Source: Nageia nagi (lineage: Eukaryota; Pinophyta). From it: a stretch of DNA of 64,000 nucleotides. This document shows, piece by piece, positions 32,401-44,760 of the stretch. The notes beneath the pieces are model-generated. The model ran no database searches and was not told the origin of the DNA. It saw nothing but the letters and a program-made list of their open reading frames with translations. Location of the stretch: positions 76,570,001 through 76,634,000 of the forward strand of contig JBITNC010000001.1 in the NCBI GenBank assembly GCA_050084985.1, read 5' to 3'. A program made the translations under genes and the position numbers. How positions within the stretch are numbered: the stretch's first letter is position 1; each line of letters begins with the position of its first letter.

Positions 32401-33019
32401 ATGGTATGAGTAAATAATAGGATAAAAATAGAATTTAAAATTTGTATTTTATGATAGAAATTATCCACTATATCAATTCATTTTTTATGAATAAGTTTAC
32501 AACATCATTATATGATCATATAATTAATTTCATTCCTTTTACACAATTCTAAACTAATTTAATTTAAACTACAATAATGTTTTTACCCATGGTTCAAAAT
32601 TTTTTACTTTGATCATTTATTTGTTAGAAAAACTATATACATTCCTTTTACATAAGAAATTTTATGATTTTGTAGTTGAGGAGAGGATATCTTATTTTCA
32701 ATATTTTAAGACCATTGTAATATTACAACAATATTATAATATTTGACATCTAATGCATGTTTTTATTTTTGAGCCTATTTTGACAATTTGTCTTCTTGTA
32801 TTTGTTAAAGCTAATGATATTAAAGCCTTGAACATATAATATGAGTTTGTACTAATCTAATATATAGAACTTATAAATATACATGCTTTTGATAAATATT
32901 AACTATGTCCTACTAAAAAATGATTTTTACTCCTTGTAAAGATATCTCACATTTACTTAAAGATTAAATTGGATGATTAAATATTATTTTATGGCTCCAT
33001 TAAGGTTTTAAATTATTTT
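32401..33019. other. AT-rich spacer
   Basis: I see no gene, repeat or element terminus here. Confidence 0.4.
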
Positions 33020-34120
33020 GGGGGAGCTTGATCTAGTAAGATTTACAGAGGTTGAGATGGTTTTATTAAAGGAGGAAGATATGGCTTTAGTAGTGGCAAT
33101 GAACCAGGTAGAGAGGTTGCTTCAAATTCTTTTTTGGAAGATGGTCTTGGTAGCTCCCAAATAGTGGTGGATAGGAGTGGTTTGTTTTTAAAAGGTAAGG
33201 GGCCTCAACTAGTGGTCAACCTTGGGTTTATGGAGGAGATTTTAGTGTTCGATGGTGACCAACTCACACTCTTTCTTTAGCTCCCCATTTTCATGGAGGA
33301 GGAGTAGTCTAATGCTTTGCTTAGGAATGGAGTCCTAGTGAAGTCTAATAATTATTCATTATTTGGGGCCTTTTCCTAGCTTGCATGGGATCGTTTTAGA
33401 GTTATTTTCAAGGAGAGCATCCCTCAAGGGTTATATTTGGCTAGTGGGTTATTATTGGAGGATTATATTACTAGTATTATCTAGACATGTTATCTACCAT
33501 GTGCTTCTTTTTTAAAGTAATTGGATGGATTAGAAGGGTTTGTTGGAACTACAATGCCTTTTTCTCATAGGATGGGGCCTCTTCTCATTAGTTATGGATT
33601 GTTGAATGACATTTGGTTCTTTGCATTAAGGATTGGATGATATTTTTCCCTTCCTTTACTTGAAGTTCTATTGGAGGGTTTCAAGCTTCTTTTGTTAGGT
33701 TCTCCCCAAAGACTCACTATTATGGTTTTGGGTTTGAGCTCAAGGAGTCACCACCATGCTCTCTTTGGATCTCTAGTTATCATGGGTTTCCTTCCTAGGT
33801 GGTTATTGGATGTTTCTTCAACCTACATTGTTGGGCTCCTATTGAGGCTCAAGTTGTTGGGTCTTATTTCCTTCCTATTCTCTCTAGTGTTGCAATGGAG
33901 CTTGGGGGTTCTTATGGGGTGTTCTCAAAGGTCCTTCTATATTTTTATGTCTTTATGGGTCTTGAACTTATGGGCATAGGCATATTTTACTACTATAAGG
34001 CTATCTCATTTCTCCTTCCTCTTGGATTGCTATGTCCTCAAATCTTTAATGGTGGTCTAGTGTATTTATGTAGGATTGGTGGCATTGGTTTCAAGATGGT
34101 AGTAGGAACATTATGAGAAG
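33020..34120 (+). other. Unexplained coding-like block, G/T-rich on plus strand
   Basis: This 1.1 kb is richer in G than its surroundings and has overlapping open frames at 33671-33979 (102 codons) and 33799-34116 (105 codons). One frame upstream reads GREVASNSFLEDGLGSSQIV and GPQLVVNLGFMEEILVFDGD with stops. The 33799 frame is hydrophobic and aromatic. I do not recognise a domain. It could be a decayed transposon ORF1 or an old pseudogene. Confidence 0.35.
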
Positions 34121-35208
34121 GGCCTAGCTCATTTGACTCAAGCAAGATTCAACTAGAATTATCTTGGCTTATCCAAATTGTGATTTTGCTAGAACCATGG
34201 TTTCAGAACCCACCTTCGAAGGCTCAACTACAAGGTCTTTTTGAATGGAAACTTTGATATTTAAAATTCTTTTTGGGATTTGGAATAAGTGAATGAAAAT
34301 ATACAAGGTTTATCATCTATTTTAATATTTGTACATTGGTCAAAAATGTAATAATTCTTTCATGTTTTGAAAGTGTTTGAGCCTTCTCCAGATGGAGGGA
34401 CTCTCTTGTTTGTGCCCTAGGATGTAGAGGGAGATTTTTGAAACTCCTATTGATATAAAAGGTATTAGTAGCCTTTCAAAACCTATATGTTATCGATTCC
34501 TTAAAAATTACCTCCAATATTAGCAAAAACATATCTCACATTTACTTAAGAATAAAAGTGAAAAGTAGAAATGAAATTTCTAAGTTCTAAACTTGTATTT
34601 AAAAGTAAGATGTTAAGTATAATATCATTTTATATCCAAGTTGATCATAGGGTCATTAAGAGACTTACTTATCAAATTTATTAAATGATATGCATCTAAG
34701 TTGAACTTATGTGATGATATTAAGCAAGGATAAATGGCTTCAAACTTGCCTTTCTTTTATCATATCTTAGTAATAACATTTTAATTTTCTTTAAGGACTA
34801 AATAACCAACATCAAATTATCTACTTATCTATATGTGTTTTTTTCAAACTCTTTTGATACTCTTGTATGTTGAATTTATTGGATACTAACTTAAACTACA
34901 TCCTTTATTCACCCTTCACTTCTACCTAATTTGTGTTTTGGTTATACATTTAGAAATATTGTGCATATAGAAGTATATACCTTACACATACACCACATAA
35001 ACTGTGTACATTTATATACAAAATTTGTACATATAGTAAAGTAGAAACCCCATGTGTATAACATGCAAGAACATCGTGTGTATATCATTCCAAAAAACCC
35101 ATGTATATCAAGTTATGGTTTAGCCTAGTTAATTTTTTGATATCCCATGTGTATATCATAATAACATGTGCATATATAGATATGGCATTTATGTATATAG
35201 ATAAGGGT
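34121..35208. other. Spacer without recognisable gene
   Basis: AT-rich with short phrases such as CATGTGTATA recurring at 35050-35160. Nothing else seen. Confidence 0.35.
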
Positions 35209-35290
35209 TATGTATGTATGTATGTATGTAAACTATATATATATATATATATATATATATTAATAAACACACACACACACACATACATAC
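35209..35290. repeat. Compound microsatellite (TATG)n-(AT)n-(AC)n
   Basis: TATG repeats at 35209-35229, alternating AT at 35234-35260, AC repeats at 35267-35282, then ATAC repeats. Small open frames across it are composition artefacts. Confidence 0.95.
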
Positions 35291-36599
35291 TACAAGATTT
35301 GAGTCTATATTTATCTGTAATTGTAGGTGACTATTCATTTTCATGTTTTTAGTAGTTATAGGGTTAAGTTTGTTCATTTTACATTCTTGATTGATTTGTC
35401 TTCAGTCAGATTACATGTAGTTACTATTTTCATTGTTGTTTGGTTAAATATTTGGTTGATTCCATCATTGTGGTGTATTTCATCATCTTGATGTGTTAAT
35501 TCTAAATGTTTATGTGTACCTTTGTACATTGGGGATTGATTTATAATATTAAGAACTCCATAGTTATTTTAGATTCAATGTTGAATGTATAGTAAAAGAA
35601 ATTATGCATCGATCATCAAGCATAATGTGAGGCCCTAGTGTATTTTTTTAAATGAAATATCTCTAATGATATAGTTGATGTTAATGTGTTCATTAGTATC
35701 GATGGTTATATTTCCATCAACATTTTTATCACATAGCATTAAAGTTACCATCTTAATTTCCATCAGGTTTCAATCGACTTTTTTGTTAGGTATAAAGTCA
35801 TCTTTATCATTAGGAAATATGATGGAAAATGAATTAATTATGTGTTTTTTCTTAGGATTATCATCAACAATTTCATTAGAAAATTCAAATTGAAAAAAAT
35901 AAATATTTTTGCATTTAAAAATAATAATTTTAATTTTTTGTATTTTTTTTACAATAATATTTTTCAAATTTTTTAATTTAATTGAATTAATTTTAAAATT
36001 AATTAATTCATTATAATGAATTTTATTAATTATATTTAACTGAATTAAATAATTTAATTAAATTGAAAATAAATTAAATATTATCAAATTCAATGGAAGA
36101 AAAAAATTTAAAGTCAACATAATTTGCAAATATATTAAAAATAAAATATATAGACAATGTATAAAATGTTAAAGTTGAAAATATTTGTAAATATCAAAAT
36201 TACATAGATGAAAATATATATAATTGTATGAAAATGTCTATAATAAAATGTACCTTGATCACTATCATCAATTCTATCATCTAATCTAGAATCCCTCACT
36301 ACCGTCACCACTACCCCATACTCTATATTGATAATTGTTATCATGCTCACTGCAATGGTGTTCTTCCTCTAGTTGATTTGTATCCATTGCAACCCCCTGA
36401 TCAGTAGACACTATAGAAGAGTCCTGGAAATGATAATTAAATAAATGTTAGTAAATAATCAAATATTAAAAATCATGTCATGAATATCAAATTATAATTA
36501 ACTAATTAATAAAACATAAACTATATGAATTAGAGATTTAATATTATTAGTGGACATTAAAAGAAAAAAATAGTATCAAACTATTTAAAATAAATTTTT
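35291..36599. other. Spacer, extremely AT-rich in part
   Basis: 35890-36130 is nearly all A/T. A GC-richer patch at 36240-36430 is open on the minus strand (71-codon frame 36135-36350; an alternative frame reads EEEHHCSEHDNNYQY) and may be an exon-like remnant. No domain recognised. Confidence 0.35.
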
Positions 36600-37330
36600 A
36601 CTCACCTAATAAGTCTGACCTAAGTTAAAGTTTTACCGACCTAAGTCTAACACAAATCAAATTTTTATTAACCTAAGTCTAATCTAAGTCATATTTTTAC
36701 TAACCTTGCTAAGTAAAAATTTTACTAACTAAAGTTAAAGATTTTCTAACCTAAGTGTAGCATAAGTTAAATTTTTACTAACTTATGAAAACCTTAGATA
36801 AAATCCTAAAACCTTATACCTTAAATCCCTAGACATTAAAAACCTTATACCCTAACCCTTATACCCTTAAAACTGTATACCCTAAACCCTAAAATCATTA
36901 AGCTCTTGAACCCTAAAATTTAAACATTAAAATCTTAAACCCTAAAGTTATAAAATTCTAAATTGTAAAAACATAAACCATACACCCTAAACTCTAAACC
37001 CCTAAATCCTAAAATCTTAAACCCTTATATTCCTAAACTCTTAAACATAATAAATTTAATCTAAGTAAAAATTTTACTAACTTGACAAGTCTGACATAAG
37101 TGAATTTTTTAGCAAACTAAGTGTAACATAAGTGAAATTTTTATTGACCTAAGTCTAATCTAAGTCATATTTTTACTAACCTAACTAAGTAAAACTTTGA
37201 CTAATCTAAGTCAAAGTTTTTCTAACCTAAATGTAACATAAGTTAAAGTTTTACTAACTTAAGACAAACCTATGTCAAATATTTACTAACCTGAGTTATA
37301 TTTTTTTAAAAAATAATTCATATTTTTATT
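36600..37330. repeat. CTAAGT-rich repeats flanking the telomere-like array
   Basis: Phrases of the form ACCTAAGTCTAATCTAAGTC with ATTTTTACTAACC recur at 36600-36790 and again at 37065-37310, interrupting the CCCTAAA-like array. Units are about 35-65 bases and imperfect. Confidence 0.65.
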
Positions 37331-38030
37331 AGCTTATGTCTAACCCTAAACCTTAAAACCTAAAAATTGTAAGACCCTAAACCCTTAAACCTCAAGCTCC
37401 TAAACCCTAAAACCCTTAAGCCATAACATTATAAACCCTAAACCTTAAAATCCTAAACCCTAAAATCATAAAACCCTAAACCCTTAAACTCTAAATCCTT
37501 AAAATCATATTAAAATCTTAAATAATAAACCCTAAAATCCAAAACCTCATAGCCCTAACCTCTAAACCCTTAAGCCCTCAAACTCTAAACCCTAAACCTT
37601 AAAACCCTAAATGTTAAAATCATATACCCTTAAACCTTAAACTTATAAACTCTGAATGCTAAATAAAACCCCTAGACAAAATCCTAAACCCTTAAACCAT
37701 AAAACCTTAAAACCCTATACCTTAAATCCTAAAATCCTTAATCCTTTAAACCCTAAACCTTAAACATTAGACCCTAAACCCTAAAATCATAAAATTGTAA
37801 ATCTTAAAATTGTAAAACCCTAAATCATACACCCTAAAATCTAAACCCCTAAACTCAAAAATCCTAAATCCTTAAACCCATAAAACCCTAAACCATTAAG
37901 CCATTAAAACCATAAGTGATAAAACACTTAATCTCTTAATCCTTAAAATCTAAAATTTTAAACACTTAAAACTATAAACCCTAAGCATTAAACCCTAGTA
38001 AACTATAAACCCTTAAACTTAAAATCAACA
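36790..38030. repeat. Degenerate CCCTAAA (telomere-like) array
   Basis: Dozens of AAACCCTAAA, ACCCTTAAAC and AATCCTAAAC variants over more than 1 kb on the plus strand, resembling a strongly degenerate plant telomere repeat (CCCTAAA). Perfect tandem heptamers are at most about two in a row, so this is not a functional telomere. The strand is nearly free of G. The opposite orientation is seen at 50573-51315. Confidence 0.8.
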
Positions 38031-40535
38031 TTTTTAAATCTAATTAAAATATTTAAAGCCTAAATTAATAGTTAAAAATTAAATATAATTAATTAATTTA
38101 AAGCATGTAATGTATTCCTACTTGTTTACCATTTTAACATCCACCTATTCTTAAAGCTTTGGAAAACCTACTTTAAGTCCATATTTGCTTTCCTCTTTTA
38201 TTGAAAGCCTATAATATTTGGCCAAGTACAAATAAAAATTGATTAAATAAATTAATAAATATTTAATTATTGTATTCATAAATATTAAAGAATTTATTAA
38301 ATTAGTATACTCACAAACATGACATCAAGCCCATGGTTTCTTGTAGAACCCATACAATGCATACCCATGGCCAACGATCTGAAAAATTAACACACTCGTG
38401 AAGCTTTCTATTGTTTTGATGGTTTTTGTGTGGATGAATGATGCTCCATGATTGTATCCACTTTAGCCATGAACTATTTCCACACTTTTGGATCATAGTT
38501 AGCCTTTCTATGGTAATGAGTATCTTGAGCTAGGTCAAGAGAATTTATGATGTGTCTATATTAGTATCTCTTTTAATTCAGAGTTCTTTATATTTTGTGT
38601 ATATGCACTGTACCCATCTACAAAAGCTTTTTTGAGAGCACCTATAAATCTTCTTTTAACTAGAAAATACATAATTATGAAAAATGGTTTTAATTTTTTT
38701 AGAAAAAAGAAAGATTTTTACATGCATAATTAATTTTTTACAAAATATTAATAATAAATAAATAAATGTACCACTCTCATCTTGTGACCTCTAGTTAAGA
38801 TATAATATTTTTCTAAAAACTTGAGTGTGTACTTCCTTAGATGTTCATAAAAAACTTTCCTAATATAATATTTGAAAATATTAATAAATTATTGTATTAC
38901 AAATATATGTTTAAATGTATTGATTTTCAAACATAAATGTATTGATTTTACCAACCCATTGAATCCTCAATTACTTAACCATTAGGTTTTACTCTTATCT
39001 CAAACCTAAGTGAACCTATAAATATGAAAAATATAGGGTGTCTTGATTAGCTGACTATACAATTTCAATACTTACATCACCTTTACCAAAATTTATAATG
39101 AACCATTAAGAAAAATAATAAGAAATTAAAAAAATATTTTTTAAATATTTTTAAAAAATTAACTCATAGAAAAATGTTACCACGTGTAGTGATTAGAGGC
39201 GATACTGAGGTGCATTGGCTATGACTAGAACTAGAGGACCTAATACCTTATAGTCTATCAATTTCTATTTTTTGTTAATATTTTACTAGCATTTTTCAAT
39301 ATTTATTTAAGTATTGATATCTATAAAAAATTTAAATTAAAAAAATTATTTATCTTACCAAATAAGTAGCATTAAATAAAATATACTGGTAACAAAATAG
39401 TACATATTGATATTTACCAATATTTTTATGTCAATGTTAGATTCTTTTGATGTTTTCTTTCCTTTTTTATTGGTCCTCTCTTCATCATCAATAAACCTTC
39501 TCCTCTCATCCTCTTCATTGCTTATGATAATATCTAAATAAACAAAATAAATAAGCCATTAATAAACATATATTAAATAATATCTTTTGAAACTTTAAAA
39601 CATTAAAATCATGAAGAAAAAAAAATTTCTCCAATTCTAAAAAGATCTATTTAAAAATATCAATATAAAAGTTTTTTTAAAAACTTAAAAATATAAATAT
39701 CATTAACATGAAAAATGTATACAACATTATTATGTAAACTTCATCCATTAATGTAAATTTCCTTCTATACTAAGTTTGGAGGGGTTGAAAAAATTTAGTT
39801 AGGGGTGGAGTTAAAGAAATTAGGTTAAAGGTGAGGGGAGGGGAAGGGGTTAAAAAATTTAAGTTAGGAGGGTTAAAAGTTGTAGGTTAGGTGAGTTAAA
39901 AAAATAATTAGGTTATAAAGAGGGTTAAAAGGAGTTAAAAGGGGCTAAAACAATTAGGTAAGAGGGGGATTAAAAACTTTATGTTAGGGAGGGTTGAAAT
40001 GTTTTTGGATAAAAGGGGTTAAAAAATTAGGTATATTAAAATATTAAATTAAATTTTTATATTAAATTTTAGGGTTGTTATATTAAAAATATTAAATTTA
40101 AATTTTATATTAAATTTTAAGGTTGTTATATTAAATTATATTAAAATATTAAATTTAAGATTGGGCCAATGCCCCTTGCTTGATTAGTCGATTTCCCTTG
40201 GAGAATCTGCAACAACAAGCTCATTATTTTCAATCACCTTCTTGATATTACCCTGCAAAGTAAAATCATTCTCCCTTTCATGGGTGACATTGGTCATAGC
40301 CCTCACCACTTCATTATAGGGGGTTTGATCAAGGAACAAGTTCCTCATGATGGCAATATGGTGGACATTCAATGCAAATGTAGGACTCACAATAGCCAAG
40401 TTGGCTAATTACTCCAAATACTCCCACTACTATTATGATTCATAGTAATAGTGGCACATGGGATGATCCACATTCCCCCACTCTTAATGTCAATGCTCAA
40501 GGGTGGGATGAGGAGGCAGCTCCTACCATTGCATG
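38031..40535 (-). other. Region with exon-like pieces on the minus strand
   Basis: AT-rich sequence with separate GC-richer open patches on the minus strand: 40184-40399 (71 codons, with NVTHERENDFTLQGN), 39430-39540 (NEEDERRRFIDDEERTNKK), about 38760-38880 (HLRKYTLKFLEKYY) and 38311-38496 (61 codons). They could be exons of a decayed gene or of a DNA transposon. I recognise no domain and no clear splice pattern. The Tat element is inserted in the upstream part of this unit. Confidence 0.3.
39770..40162. repeat. Nearly C-free tract with GGGGTTAAAAAATTAGG-type repeats
   Basis: About 390 bases with only about three C on the plus strand. 39770-40040 is built from imperfect units such as AGGGGTTAAAAAATTAGGTTA; the rest is ATATTAAATT-type. 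The tract has the opposite strand bias to the CCCTAAA-like array 1.7 kb to the left. Confidence 0.7.
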
Positions 40536-41177
40536 TGTAGTAGCTAAATAATACAATTAATGCAAATGGAGTTGATTCATACAATATTGCTCTACTTTAT
40601 AAATATTGACACATATATCAAAAATATGAAAATAACATGTAACATGAATGCAATAGTGTTTACTTAGATTCTATATTCATTTTGTTAATCAAAAAATACA
40701 TCAGGGATAGAGAATGCATTCATAAATAAGTATGTTATCGATGCCCTAGAATTGGTACACCATCGGTGTCATAAGATAAATGAAATTACATATGCAAACA
40801 AGAATGAAGTGATGAACAAATTAGTGGATAATTGAGTTATGAACATACATGTGAACTTATAGAATAATAGATGCGTAATGTAGATAGATAAAGCAAGTTG
40901 CAATCCTTCAAATGATATTTAATTAATAATTCTTATATTAGCTTGAAATGATTATTTATCCATGATTCGTTCATAATCTATAGGTCATCAAATGATGCCT
41001 TTATATATGATACAAGTTTACATGAATTTAATATTTTGATCCCTTGTACAATCCACAAGAGTCAAATACATGGCCTACACCTTTTTTATACATTTTTAAT
41101 ATATTTTTACATAATAGTCTATTAAGGGATTAAAATAATTTATTAAATAAATAAAGGTTCATTTTGAGGTGTCTACA
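40536..41177 (-). repeat. 3' LTR of the Tat element
   Basis: Plus strand starts TGTAGTAGCTAAATA and ends GAGGTGTCTACA. Collinear with 48596-49237. Contains a minus-strand TATA-like CATATATAAAGGC at 40998-41010. Confidence 0.93.
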
Positions 41178-41190
41178 TTTTCCCCTCTTT
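41178..41190 (-). promoter_or_regulatory. Polypurine tract of the Tat element
   Basis: Minus strand AAAGAGGGGAAAA directly before TGTAGACACC, the start of the 3' LTR. Confidence 0.85.
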
Positions 41191-42584
41191 GGATGTGTGA
41201 TTGAAGCAATGAAATTACATGTCCAAAGAAGAAGTATAGCCAAGACATAGAAGAAATTTTTTTAATCTTTTTGTTGATATATTTTATTGAATATGAATGA
41301 ATGATGTTGAGGGTCCTTATGCTACCCCCCTTTTGTCTTGGGTGCCCTAGGAGAGATCCTTAAGTAGAGTAGCCAAGGTAAAAGCTACTGAAGAAGCTAT
41401 CTTAAATATTCTATTTGGATGATGTGTGGATGATTGTAGAAATACATATCCAAGGCTAGAGATGGAAGATATGATTATACTATTTAAATAATGAATTTGG
41501 CCATTTTGTCATGTTTGATACTTGGGAACTATTTGCACTTATGTCCATGCCTCAAAATAGAGAGATTATTCTTTGGATTAGTGGAAATGACAATGAGATG
41601 TATGCTATCAGTGACCCAATAAACTGTGAGCATGGTGTTGGTACCCTAATTTTGACTATAAGTTTCTTCCATTTTGCTAGAACTATGTACCTATAATGAA
41701 ATGTTAGTCATAAAATAATGATGGATACATATTAAGTTGTTTCATCCATTGGAGATGATTTAATGTCAACATTTTTCTCATGGTTGCATCATTGATTTAT
41801 GCTTTAAGTAAGTGAACTCTCACTAGTCATATCGATGGCCATTGATGATCATACATTTGTATGTCTATGATCTGAAGATAGTATGCTTTAGATGGGTTCA
41901 AAGAAAAAGCCATGTGGATACATAATAAAATTTATCATCCATTGGAGATGACCCAACTTCAATAAATTGCTCATAGTTGTATCATTACTTTATCTTTTAT
42001 GTGAGTCAACTCTCACTAATCATATCATTGGCCATCGATGATCATACATTTGTATGTACATAATCCAAATATTGTATGCTTTAGATGGGTTCAAAGCAAA
42101 AACTATGTGGATACATAGTAAAATATATCATCCATTGGAGATGATCCAATGTCAACAAATTTCCCATAGATGTATCATCAGTTTATCTTTTAAGTGAGTG
42201 AACTCTTACTAGTCCTATCATAGGCCATCGATAATCATGGATTTTTACATCTATGATCTAAAGACATTAGACTATCAAATTTGTTTTTTTTGCATGCTAC
42301 CAACATCATGCCAATAGTCAGGCATGCTATCGGTATCGTATTTTGCATTTATCTGTACATAAAATAAAACAAATTGTGCCTTTACATTTGATATGAATTA
42401 TTTTATAAGGGCACAAAGTTGTGCTTTTTAAGCATAAAAATTCTTAATATGGATGGCATTGAAGGTTTTTAGTTCTTCCTTACCATCCAAAGTTGATAAC
42501 CTGTATGCTCCTTATCATGTTGCATCAACAACAACATATGGGCCCAACCAATTGGATTCAAATTTTCCTTTAGCCTCCTCATTT
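41191..42584 (-). other. 3' untranslated region of the Tat element
   Basis: About 1.4 kb between integrase and the 3' LTR with no coding motif. It contains the 193 bp tandem repeats. Variable tandem repeats in this position are known from Ogre/Tat elements. Confidence 0.6.
41700..42285. repeat. 193 bp tandem repeat, three copies
   Basis: The landmark CATCCATTGGAGATGA recurs at 41743, 41936 and 42129, exactly 193 bases apart. Other shared parts are GTATCATxxxTTTATC, TGAGTxAACTCTxACTA and GGCCATxGATxATCAT. Copies are moderately diverged. Confidence 0.9.
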
Positions 42585-43625
42585 GCTATTATTTGTTGAT
42601 ATTCTCTTCTAAAACTAGGTCTCCTATTTTGAACTCCTTAACTTTTATCTTCTTACCAAATGTTCTCTTAAGTTTGGCATGGTATACCTTTTGATGCTTA
42701 GTGGATCTGATTCTTTTTTCATCTAACATCTCTAGATGGTGTAATCTTACTTTTCTTGCACGTTCATCTAAAATATCATCTTGTAAAGAGATCCTAAGCA
42801 AAGGAATCTCTAACACAAGTGGTAAAATGGCCTCATGTCCATATACCAATGAAAAGGGCTTTTCCCCATGGCTATTTGGACACTATTTCTATAGGCCCAT
42901 AATGCATATGGTAATTGCTCATGCCAATCTCTTTTGTACTTATCCCATGTTTTGGTAAGAATACTCTTAAGTGTCTTATTTGTTGATTCAGCTTTCCCAT
43001 TACCTTGAGGGTATTAAACTAAAGAAAAGGTTTGTGTGATGTGAAACATTTTACAAAATGCTTGCATATCCTTGCCCTTGAGATTTGGACCATTATCCAT
43101 GATCAACCTTTATGGCACACTAAATCTAGTGATGATGTATTCTGTAAGGTACTCAATAATATGTTCTTGTTTCATTGACTTCATGGGGATATCTTCCACC
43201 CACTTGGTAGTTTATTTTGTAGCTATGATGACAAATTTGTGTCCTTCTCTAGAATGAGGATTAATCATTCCAATCAAATATATTCCCCAAGTAGCAAAGG
43301 GCCATGGAGAAATAATGGAATTGAGTTGTTGAGTGGGTTGTTTTTCTAAGTTTGCATGCTTTTGGCATGGCACACATACTTTTACATGAGTTTGATAATC
43401 TTCTTCCATAGTGGGCCAATAGTACCCTATTCTCAAGATCTTTGTATAAAGAGCTTTAGCATGAAAATGGCCACCACATAATCCATCATGAGCTTGCTCT
43501 AAAGTAATAGCTATCTCATCTTGTATAAAACATCTCAAAAAAGAACCATCAAAGGATCTTCTATATAAAATATCACCAATGATAACATATTTCATAACTA
43601 TCCTTCTCAATCTTAATCTATCATT
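42585..43625 (-). pseudogene. pol: Tat pol: integrase (pseudogene)
   Basis: Integrase joins element DNA to the chromosome. 43212-43610 contains the zinc-binding HHCC domain (HDGLCGGHFHAKALYTKI with VCVPCQKH), then FATWGIYLIGMI, where the first catalytic Asp of the DDE triad (GIDLIG type) is Tyr. Next come RLIMDNGPN with the second Asp (about 43095) and YPQGNGKAESTN with the Glu (about 43005). The C-terminal part (42589-42849) has VYGHEAILP and FKIGDLVL. In-frame stops precede the MDNG block (VP-stop-RLIMD) and the YPQGNGKAE block. Apart from the stops, the frame is continuous over about 340 codons. Confidence 0.9.
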
Positions 43626-43739
43626 CTTAGTATAACTAGAAGAAACAATTTGTTCTTTTAAGTAGCTATAGATATCAAAATACTAATCTTGAAAAGCATC
43701 ATCATTGGTAATAAGATAGGAAAAAATAGAACAAATATG

Positions 43740-44260
43740 AGTTGTCTAATATGGAAAACTTAACTTACAGATAGTGAGAATGGTCTCCTCATCTTCAATT
43801 TCAATTTGTACCAAAGAGGTTGCACTTTCCATAGCATTTGTATATATGTTATTAGTCCTAGGAATGGTCTCAATAGTATACATGTCAAACCTATCCAAAA
43901 ACTCAGTCACAACCACACTATAAGGTCTTAGATTCTCATCTTTGGTATTGTAAGCACCCTTCACTTGGTTGATAATAAGATGTGAGTCCCCATAAATTTC
44001 TATGTCTATGATTTTTCAATTCTAAATCTACCTTCAATCTCAATATCAAAGCTTCATACTTAGCCATATTATTAGTGCATTTAAAATCCAATTTATAGGT
44101 AATAAGAATTACTTGATTGGTAGGGGATACCGAAATAATTCTTGACCCTACTCCATGAATGCATCTAGAACCATAAAAATATAGGGTCCAAACTATAGGC
44201 TCATCCTTTAGAAGATAAATATATTCATCAGGTATGAAGATATCTTCCAATTCATAGTGT
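43740..44260 (-). pseudogene. pol: Tat pol: second (archaeal-type) RNase H (pseudogene)
   Basis: This additional RNase H is a Tat-lineage hallmark. Minus-strand frame 43936-44250 reads WTLYFYGSRCIHGVGS, where the catalytic Asp of the FDGS motif is Tyr, then CTNNMAKYEALILRLKV with the conserved Glu. After a frame change near 43990, IYGDSHLIINQVKGAYNTKD has the GDS Asp kept, followed by IPRTNNIYTNAMESATSL (usually ADAMASAAS). It lies between the RT-linked RNase H and integrase, as expected. Confidence 0.88.
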
Positions 44261-44385
44261 TGGCACTTTGTTAGTAGGTCATTAGGTTGCTAGCACCATG
44301 GGTCCTCTTAAAAAATGTTGAGAAATTCTTCATAGATTACATCCTTGCCTTCCTAAGGGAAATTTGCTATTAGATCTACAATGGC

Positions 44386-44760
44386 CTATCCTTTAATGGA
44401 TTTTTGCTTTACCACATTAATATCAATTTTTTGCAATAACATTAGCCACTTTGTAAATCTACCAAATAAGTGTTGTTTAGACATAAGATATTTTAGAGGA
44501 TCAATAAGACTAACAACATATTTGGTGCAATATAATAAGTAATGCCTTAATTTTTTACTGGTAAATATCATAGCAAAGCAAATCTTCTCCATAGGAGTGC
44601 ACCTTGTCTCATAATCAACCAATGTCTTTCTTAGATAATAAATAACCCTTACTTTGTTATTTTCAATTTTTGACACAACATGATTCCTATGGCATACAAG
44701 GAGGCTAAAATGTACAAGTAAGCAGGTTGGGAAAAATCTATAGGAACAAGGATATGGGGA
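44386..44760 (-). pseudogene. pol: Tat pol: RT-linked RNase H (pseudogene)
   Basis: The minus strand reads YLYILASLYAIGIMLCQK (about 44700) and VIYYLRKTLVDYETRCTPME, followed by KLRHYLLYCTKYVVSLIDPL and FGRFTKWLMLLQKIDI. This is the standard Ty3/gypsy RNase H connected to RT. A stop separates the first two blocks. It is followed leftward by the Tat-type second RNase H. Confidence 0.87.

Noticed and set aside
35101-35377. Open frames on both strands at 35101-35352 and 35189-35377
   Set aside because: They run through the TATG/AT/AC microsatellite; repeat composition explains them.
36790-38030. A true telomere end
   Set aside because: Perfect CCCTAAA units are scarce and irregular, and ordinary transposon sequence continues on both sides.
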